From CAINVV01 sp037129695 (lineage in GTDB: Bacteria > Bacteroidota > Bacteroidia > Bacteroidales > Prolixibacteraceae), in contig JBAXUL010000115.1 in NCBI GenBank assembly GCA_037129695.1, positions 1-11,801 on the forward strand: 11,801 nucleotides of DNA, in the 5' to 3' direction. The notes under the pieces were generated by a model. That model ran no database searches and was not told the DNA's origin. It saw nothing but the letters and a program-made list of their open reading frames with translations. A program made the position numbers and the translations under genes. Below are positions 1 to 4,524 of the stretch, in pieces (within the stretch, counting starts at the first letter, position 1; each line of letters opens with the position of its first letter).

Positions 1-372
1 GAAGACAAAGCCATTTCAAACGGCGGAGCTGCCGTTTGTATCATCTGTGAGGATGGCCGGATTGTTGGAAAAATGTACGGTACAGACCAATTAAGATGCA
101 GGGAAACCTTCAAAATAGCCTGGACCAAAGCCAGCCAGGTGTGGATCACAGGCATTGAAACCAACGAATTTGAAAAACTGGTATTCAACGAACAAATCGA
201 CTACCGCCAGTTTGGCATTAAAATGCCTGATATGATCGGGTACAAAGGGGGGCAGCCCATCACATTCAGCGATGGAACGAAATTGGCAGTTGGATTTAGC
301 GGGTTCAGGGGGACTACCGATCTTGAAATTGTACTGAAGGCTGTTGAAAAAACGGATCCACAATCGTTGTAG
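1..372 (+). CDS. GlcG/HbpS-like (DUF336) protein, 3' part only
   Basis: The reading frame is open from base 1 and ends at TAG 370-372, so the N-terminus is outside the window; about 123 residues are visible. The visible part follows the GlcG/HbpS fold family pattern: a GGAAVCIICEDGRIVGKM strand pair, an RETFKIAWTKAS helix (in this family typically an A-K-A-R-T-A type helix), then GGQPITFSDGTKLAVGFSG, matching the family's 'GG.P....G..vGaiGvSG' end, and a final helix. Family members include haem-binding HbpS and GlcG of glycolate operons; many are small proteins of unknown role, so no substrate is assigned. Only 43 bp separate it from the next gene on the same strand, so the two could be co-transcribed. 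The family call rests on pattern memory and is moderately sure; the function is not known. Confidence 0.6.
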   Translation, partial: EDKAISNGGAAVCIICEDGRIVGKMYGTDQLRCRETFKIAWTKASQVWITGIETNEFEKLVFNEQIDYRQFGIKMPDMIGYKGGQPITFSDGTKLAVGFSGFRGTTDLEIVLKAVEKTDPQSL

Positions 373-415
373 GGCGAAAGGTTTTTGTTTCTGTCATACC
401 TGAAATTACTTGACA

Positions 416-2170
416 ATGAGAAAATATTATCAACTATTCCTGGTCTTATGCCTGTTTCTAGTGATATCCAAATCAGGCACTTCGCAAAATAACCGTGGTC
501 AAAAATCTGATTTTCCCGGTAATGGCAAATACAATTCATCATTGTTGGGAAAGTATGCTTTTGTCCTTGATCCGGGTATGGATATGAAAGAGATTCAGAC
601 TTTGATTGATACGCTTTACAACATGCAACATGAAAGGAAAAGCGAATTCAGTACAAATCGTTATGCTTTGCTGTTCAAACCGGGCACCTACCAACTAAAT
701 ATCAAAATGGGCTATTACATGCATGCCCTTGGACTCGGCAAATCACCCGATGATGTTGTAATTAACGGGGATTTGATCTCAAAGGGATTGTTCAACAATG
801 GCAATGTGACTTGCAATTTCTGGCGTTCCGTTGAAAACCTGACCATGGTTCCTACCGGGGATTCCACCATGATCTGGGGTGTTTCACAGGCGGCTCCGAT
901 GCGCAGGGTCCATGTCAAAGGGAGTATCCAGCTCCACGACCATGGTTGGGCCAGCGGTGGCTTTCTGGCCGATTCAAAGATTGACGGGACCGTCTATTCC
1001 GGACCACAGCAGCAATGGTTTTCGCGCAATGATGATCTGGGAGCGTGGAAAGGCGGCAGCTGGAACATGATGTTCGTGGGAGTACACGGTGCACCTGCAG
1101 AAAAATGGCCGGCTAATCCATATACTGTTATCACAGAAACACCGGAAATCAGGGAAAAACCATACCTTTTTCTCGACAATGGTGATTACAGTGTCGCTGT
1201 ACCAAAACTGAAGAAAAACAGCAGCGGAGTAAGCTGGATGAATCAGCCCGAAGACGTGGATGTTTTGAAATTGAGTAGTTTCTATCTGGTTACACCCACC
1301 GATCAATCCGCTTCGATCAACGCTGCCCTGAAAGCAGGCAAGAATCTACTGTTTACCCCGGGAATCTATCCCATCAATGAAAGCCTGAAAATTACCCGGC
1401 CCGGCACTGTTGTGATGGGAATTGGTATGGCAACCTTGGTCTCTGCAAACGGAAATTCCATCATCGAAATCTCGGATGTAGATCGTGTAACGATGTGCGG
1501 GCTCCTGTTCGATGCCGGCAAATTGAATGCGGATAAACTCTTGCAGGTGGGAGAACCAAATTCCCATAAGAACCATGCTAAACAACCGTCGTACCTGTTT
1601 GATCTGTTCTTCCGGGTTGGTGGTCCTGCCGAAGGTTCCGCTTCCAGCTGCTTCGTCATCAACAGCAACAATGTGCGAGTTGACCATACCTGGATCTGGA
1701 GGGCCGATCACGGCAATGGTGTAGGATGGGACAAGAACAAAAGTGCGAACGGATTGATCGTTAACGGAGATCATGTGACCATTTATGGTCTCTTCAACGA
1801 ACATTTCCAGGAATACCAGACCATCTGGAATGGAGAACATGGCAGGCTCTATTTTTACCAAAGCGAACTTCCCTACGATCCTCCGACTGTAGATTCATGG
1901 AAACACGGTGGAACCGGCGGTTACGCCTCCTACAAGGTTTCTGACAAAGTTAAAAGCCACGAGGCAATTGGTCTGGGGATCTATTGCGTTTTCTACCAGG
2001 CTCCCGTGATCGTTGACAATACCATTGAAACGCCGCAGAAACTGGAAAAGAACATTCATCACAAAATCATTTTCTGGCTCAACGGGAACAAGGAAAGCAA
2101 AATCCTCAACGTCATCAACGGGAAAGGTGACGGGGTCAACATCACCAGGAGAAAAACAGTCATGGAGTAG
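416..2170 (+). CDS. Secreted tandem beta-helix protein, GH55/pectate-lyase-like, substrate unknown
   Basis: I chose ATG 416 because MRKYYQLFLVLCLFLVIS followed by a small-residue stretch and TSQ is a clear signal peptide; a TTG six bases upstream (410) is the alternative start. The mature protein is about 560 residues. It has two halves that each contain a similar element, FKPGTYQL near residue 90 and FTPGIYPI near residue 316 (numbered from 410), each followed by beta-strand-rich sequence with repeated VING/VVNSN/VNGDHV-type turns, as expected for right-handed parallel beta-helices. Conserved-looking acidic/histidine motifs are WIWRADHGNGVGW (428-440), WNGEHG (473-478) and ELPYDPP (486-492). 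Relatives in actinobacteria and planctomycetes are often labelled 'adenylyl cyclase' or 'coagulation factor 5/8 type', neither of which the sequence supports. A glycan-active enzyme resembling GH55 is the best guess but unproven. It ends 40 bp before the convergent repressor gene, with no clear terminator between them. Confidence 0.65.
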   Translation: MRKYYQLFLVLCLFLVISKSGTSQNNRGQKSDFPGNGKYNSSLLGKYAFVLDPGMDMKEIQTLIDTLYNMQHERKSEFSTNRYALLFKPGTYQLNIKMGYYMHALGLGKSPDDVVINGDLISKGLFNNGNVTCNFWRSVENLTMVPTGDSTMIWGVSQAAPMRRVHVKGSIQLHDHGWASGGFLADSKIDGTVYSGPQQQWFSRNDDLGAWKGGSWNMMFVGVHGAPAEKWPANPYTVITETPEIREKPYLFLDNGDYSVAVPKLKKNSSGVSWMNQPEDVDVLKLSSFYLVTPTDQSASINAALKAGKNLLFTPGIYPINESLKITRPGTVVMGIGMATLVSANGNSIIEISDVDRVTMCGLLFDAGKLNADKLLQVGEPNSHKNHAKQPSYLFDLFFRVGGPAEGSASSCFVINSNNVRVDHTWIWRADHGNGVGWDKNKSANGLIVNGDHVTIYGLFNEHFQEYQTIWNGEHGRLYFYQSELPYDPPTVDSWKHGGTGGYASYKVSDKVKSHEAIGLGIYCVFYQAPVIVDNTIETPQKLEKNIHHKIIFWLNGNKESKILNVINGKGDGVNITRRKTVME

Positions 2171-2210
2171 ACGACCAACCGATTATCCCGGATACGGTCT
2201 CCGAACAAAG

Positions 2211-3008
2211 CTATTTCTTCAGCTGTTGTTTGATCTCTGCCATTTCCTTCCTGATGATCTCGAAATTATTCATGATCTGCTGATTGTCAAGCGACTCTGG
2301 AATTTCGTCCGTCATGTAAAGAACAAATTTCCATACTTCCCTGATCTCGCTGACAGACAAATCATAAGGATCATATTCGGGATTAGAGGAGATCATTTTC
2401 AGGCTCCCCTTCTCCTTTAATTCATTTTTCACCTTCTTGAAAACAACACCTTCATTCAGGGTCAAAACGATGTAAAGGCCATTATTCCGGATGGAATTCA
2501 GATCCTGCACATATTCTCCCACCACCCAGCTCTTATCCTGAACCGGGAGCATCGAATCTCCGGAAATCTGGAAAGCCCTGTATTTTTTATCCCGGGTCAG
2601 TATCGGCAATTGAAAATTGGGCAAACCCGAAATGTACTCAGGGTCGAAATAACCGGTGGTATACCCTGCCTTTGCCTTGATCGAAACAATTTCAATGTTG
2701 TCCTTATTACCGGAATCCACAGTCGTTGCGAGCACCCTCACCTCATTCCCCTTCACAAAAACATCGGAACCATGTTCGATGATGTACATCTGACTCTCCC
2801 GCAGGGATTCAAGGTTGATCCTGACCAGCGTATCAATCGAAAGATGAAACAAATCGGACAGGCTGACCAGCACATTGACGGGCGGAACGGCCGTACCATT
2901 CTCATAATTATTGATACTCGACCTTTTCGTGCCCAGCGTCCCGGCCAGATCTTGCTGGGTCAGCCTCCTTCTTTTTCTTAAAAATTTAATATTTGTCGAA
3001 AGAAACAT
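2211..3008 (-). CDS. XRE-type repressor with LexA-like S24 autoprotease domain
   Basis: The 265-residue protein opens directly with a HTH_3/XRE DNA-binding domain (about residues 5-60, with LTQQDLAGTLGTKRSSINNYENG), so ATG 3008 is the natural start. A linker leads to a peptidase S24 domain (about 105-225). Three LexA autocleavage elements are visible: the scissile dipeptide Ala114-Gly115 in KAKAGY, nucleophile Ser152 in SGDSM, and general base Lys191 in VVFKKV. The spacings (38 and 39 residues) are close to those in E. coli LexA (84/119/156). The final 25 residues are a charged helix (IIRKEMAEIKQQLKK), longer than in LexA. Such proteins act as self-cleaving repressors of DNA-damage genes or prophages. 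No phage genes are nearby, whereas the divergent neighbours are two lesion-bypass-type polymerases, so SOS control is the likely job. Operator half-sites and a TATTTTTG box lie within 60 bp upstream, suggesting autorepression. The family is certain; the SOS role is inference. Confidence 0.88.
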   Translation of the reverse strand: MFLSTNIKFLRKRRRLTQQDLAGTLGTKRSSINNYENGTAVPPVNVLVSLSDLFHLSIDTLVRINLESLRESQMYIIEHGSDVFVKGNEVRVLATTVDSGNKDNIEIVSIKAKAGYTTGYFDPEYISGLPNFQLPILTRDKKYRAFQISGDSMLPVQDKSWVVGEYVQDLNSIRNNGLYIVLTLNEGVVFKKVKNELKEKGSLKMISSNPEYDPYDLSVSEIREVWKFVLYMTDEIPESLDNQQIMNNFEIIRKEMAEIKQQLKK

Positions 3009-3019
3009 GATAATTATTT

Positions 3020-3027
3020 CAAAAATA
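3020..3027 (-). promoter_or_regulatory. Candidate -7 box of the repressor gene (TATTTTTG)
   Basis: Read on the minus strand, 3027-3020 is TATTTTTG, an exact match to the Bacteroidota -7 consensus TAnnTTTG. Its end is only 11 bases before the ATG, so transcription would begin about 5-8 bases before the start codon and the mRNA would be nearly leaderless. The upstream TTGAC at 3044-3040 could act as the -33 element but its spacing (14 bases) is shorter than usual. The palindromic half-sites overlap this position, fitting autorepression. Confidence 0.4.
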
Positions 3028-3038
3028 GATTATATTGT

Positions 3039-3068
3039 AGTCAATATTTTGACTTTATTTTAGTCAAA
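3039..3068. promoter_or_regulatory. Candidate repressor operator: three AGTCAA/TTGACT half-sites
   Basis: Three copies of one hexamer alternate in orientation: AGTCAA 3039-3044, TTGACT 3049-3054, AGTCAA 3062-3067. The first two form a perfect palindrome with a 4-base centre. The second and third form TTTGACT-N7-AGTCAAA (3048-3068), a perfect 7-bp-arm inverted repeat. The cluster lies 31-60 bp upstream of the repressor ATG and on the dinB side of its -7 box, where a dimeric XRE repressor controlling itself and the divergent genes would bind. The symmetry is directly visible; which protein binds is inferred. Confidence 0.55.
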
Positions 3069-3081
3069 TGTAAATAATTTT

Positions 3082-3115
3082 TTTGATTGTAACAAAAAGA
3101 CTGTCTTAATTTTTG
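3082..3115 (+). promoter_or_regulatory. Weak candidate promoter for the dinB-dnaE operon
   Basis: TTTG at 3082-3085 and AATTTTTG at 3108-3115 resemble the Bacteroidota -33 (TTTG) and -7 (TAnnTTTG) boxes, with one mismatch in the -7 box and a slightly long 22-base spacer. No better match was found between here and the dinB start. If used, it would give a leader of about 190 bases containing the whole hairpin array, and would lie 14 bp downstream of the operator cluster. This is a tentative call. Confidence 0.25.
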
Positions 3116-3122
3116 AATTTTT

Positions 3123-3241
3123 AATCCCGGAGGGATTTAAGGTTTATAGGAACCAAGCTATCCGATGATGTTCGACCCCGCCGGGGTCGCAGGTTGAATC
3201 GCTGCATATCTTCTATAAACCTACGATGCCTCAGGCATCGT
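3123..3241. repeat. REP/BIME-like hairpin array with inverted TTTATAG tags
   Basis: Three perfect short hairpins sit within 119 bp: AATCCC-GGA-GGGATT (3123-3137), CGACCCCG-C-CGGGGTCG (3173-3189) and ACGATGCC-TCA-GGCATCGT (3223-3241). The outer two are joined to an inverted pair of tags, AGGTTTATAG (3140-3149) and its exact complement CTATAAACCT (3213-3222), so the element reads hairpin-tag-(hairpin)-tag'-hairpin', a mirror layout like two REP units head to head. The stems differ in sequence while the arm/short loop/arm design is kept. No coding potential is seen here. From memory, Bacteroidota genomes carry dispersed repeats with TTTATAG next to short GC-rich hairpins, but copy number cannot be checked here. 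It lies between the operator and dinB, so it may end up in the dinB leader. Confidence 0.65.
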
Positions 3242-3298
3242 TGATGCGAAGAAAATCTCAGACAGATCCTAAGATATCGGAAACAATTTAAGTATTCA

Positions 3299-3304
3299 GG
3301 GAGG
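3299..3304 (+). promoter_or_regulatory. Strong Shine-Dalgarno site of dinB (GGGAGG)
   Basis: GGGAGG lies 8 bases before ATG 3313, followed by a purine-only spacer. It fixes the dinB start. Such a full anti-SD match is uncommon in Bacteroidota, and none of the other genes here has one; translation initiation of this polymerase may be unusually efficient once it is transcribed. Confidence 0.6.
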
Positions 3305-3312
3305 AAAGAAAA

Positions 3313-4491
3313 ATGCTAATTCAGGACAGGACAATCTTACACATGGATCTGGATACTTTTTTTGTCTCGGTTGAAAGATTGATGGACTCGAACCTGAACG
3401 GGAAGCCCGTCATTATCGGAGGATTGTCAGACCGTGGGGTGGTTGCCGGATGCAGTTATGAGGCAAGAATGTTTGGGATTCATTCGGCCATGCCCATGAA
3501 AATGGCGAGAAACCTGTGCCGGGAAGCCATTGTGATCAGGGGAGACATGGATTCGTACAGCAAATATTCGAGGCTGGTCACGGATGTCATTGCCGACAAG
3601 GCGCCCGTGTATGAAAAAGCCTCCATCGACGAGCACTACATTGACATTACCGGGATGGACCGGTATTTTGGTTCACTCAAATGGTCGCACGAACTGCGAC
3701 AGTCCATCATCAGTGAAACCGGACTGCCAATATCTTTCGGGCTGTCTGTCAACAAAACAGTCAGCAAGATTGCTACCGGAGAAGCAAAACCCAATGGAGA
3801 GAGGTATGTCGACAAGGATCATGTTCAACCCTTCCTGAACCCTTTGTCGATCAGAAAAATTCCCGGGGTTGGTTCGAAGACCTATCAGTTGCTCCGATCG
3901 ATGGGTGTTTCCGATATCCGGACATTGAGCGCCATACCCGTTGAAATGGTCCAGAGTGTCCTGGGAAAGAACGGGACCGAGTTGTGGAGACGTGCCCACG
4001 GAATAGACTTCACTCCGGTCGTACCCTACAGTGAAGAAAAATCCATCAGCAAGGAGAGGACTTTTGAAACGGACACGACTGATGTGGATATGCTCGACAG
4101 GTTGATGATTTCCATGACTGAAAAACTCTGCTTCAAACTCCGGAAAAGTGAAAAACTGACTTCCGTGGTAACGGTTAAAATCAGGTATGCCAATTATGAC
4201 ACGCATACCCTCCAAAAGAAGATTGAATACACCTCTTTCGACCATGTCCTGATCGGCACGGTGAGGGAACTGTTCAAGCGTCTCTACGAAAGGAGGATGA
4301 TGATCCGGCTGATCGGAGTTAAACTGGGCGGACTGATTCACGGGGTTCAGCAACTGAACCTGTTTGACAACAATGAAAAACAGGTCAGTCTCTATCTCTC
4401 CATGGACAAGATCCGGTTGCATTACGGATCCGGAGCAATCAGGCGTGCTTCCGGAATGCCGGTGGAAGCCGGTCCGGGCTCCAGTACCTGA
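3313..4491 (+). CDS. dinB: Y-family DNA polymerase, DinB/Pol IV-like
   Basis: This is a translesion DNA polymerase of 392 residues, full length for the family. The palm motifs are intact: Asp12 in HMDLDTFFVSVE and Asp106-Glu107 in SIDEHYID supply the metal-binding carboxylates, and Phe17 is the position of the steric gate. The fingers region (CSYEARMFGIHSAMPMKMA) and the helix-hairpin-helix thumb (IRKIPGVGSKTYQLLRSMG, about 177-195) match DinB. The little finger ends with QQLNLF near residue 347, a canonical beta-clamp binding motif, followed by the tail DKIRLHYGSGAIRRA also seen in many Pol IV and UmuC-type enzymes. Because catalytic residues are present it is not an ImuB-type inactive subunit. 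It is followed after 33 bp by the DnaE-like gene on the same strand, so both probably form one operon under the divergent repressor. The start is fixed by a strong SD. Symbol by family; the exact subfamily (Pol IV versus a phylum-specific branch) is less sure. Confidence 0.93.
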   Translation: MLIQDRTILHMDLDTFFVSVERLMDSNLNGKPVIIGGLSDRGVVAGCSYEARMFGIHSAMPMKMARNLCREAIVIRGDMDSYSKYSRLVTDVIADKAPVYEKASIDEHYIDITGMDRYFGSLKWSHELRQSIISETGLPISFGLSVNKTVSKIATGEAKPNGERYVDKDHVQPFLNPLSIRKIPGVGSKTYQLLRSMGVSDIRTLSAIPVEMVQSVLGKNGTELWRRAHGIDFTPVVPYSEEKSISKERTFETDTTDVDMLDRLMISMTEKLCFKLRKSEKLTSVVTVKIRYANYDTHTLQKKIEYTSFDHVLIGTVRELFKRLYERRMMIRLIGVKLGGLIHGVQQLNLFDNNEKQVSLYLSMDKIRLHYGSGAIRRASGMPVEAGPGSST

Positions 4492-4524
4492 CCGGTTTAA
4501 CTGCTACAAATACTCACAGAAAAG

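Noticed and set aside
1346..1861. 171-residue minus-strand open frame inside the beta-helix gene
   Set aside because: No domain, and the plus-strand protein is continuous with a signal peptide and conserved motifs across the same stretch.
2013..2420. 135-residue plus-strand frame bridging the beta-helix gene end and the repressor gene end
   Set aside because: It overlaps two convincing genes out of frame and is low-complexity (Lys/Arg/Ser rich), so it is not likely coding.
2211..3008. Prophage repressor marking an integrated phage
   Set aside because: No integrase, structural, lysis or replication phage genes are on either side; the only divergent partners are lesion-bypass-type polymerases.
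3673..4422. 249-residue minus-strand open frame opposite the Y-family polymerase gene
   Set aside because: It lies wholly inside a gene with intact catalytic motifs, and its translation shows no recognisable domain; it is a shadow of dinB.
3313..4491. ImuB (inactive Y-family subunit) or UmuC identity
   Set aside because: Asp12 and Asp106-Glu107 are present, so it is not ImuB-like; the length and little-finger tail fit DinB/Pol IV better than UmuC.
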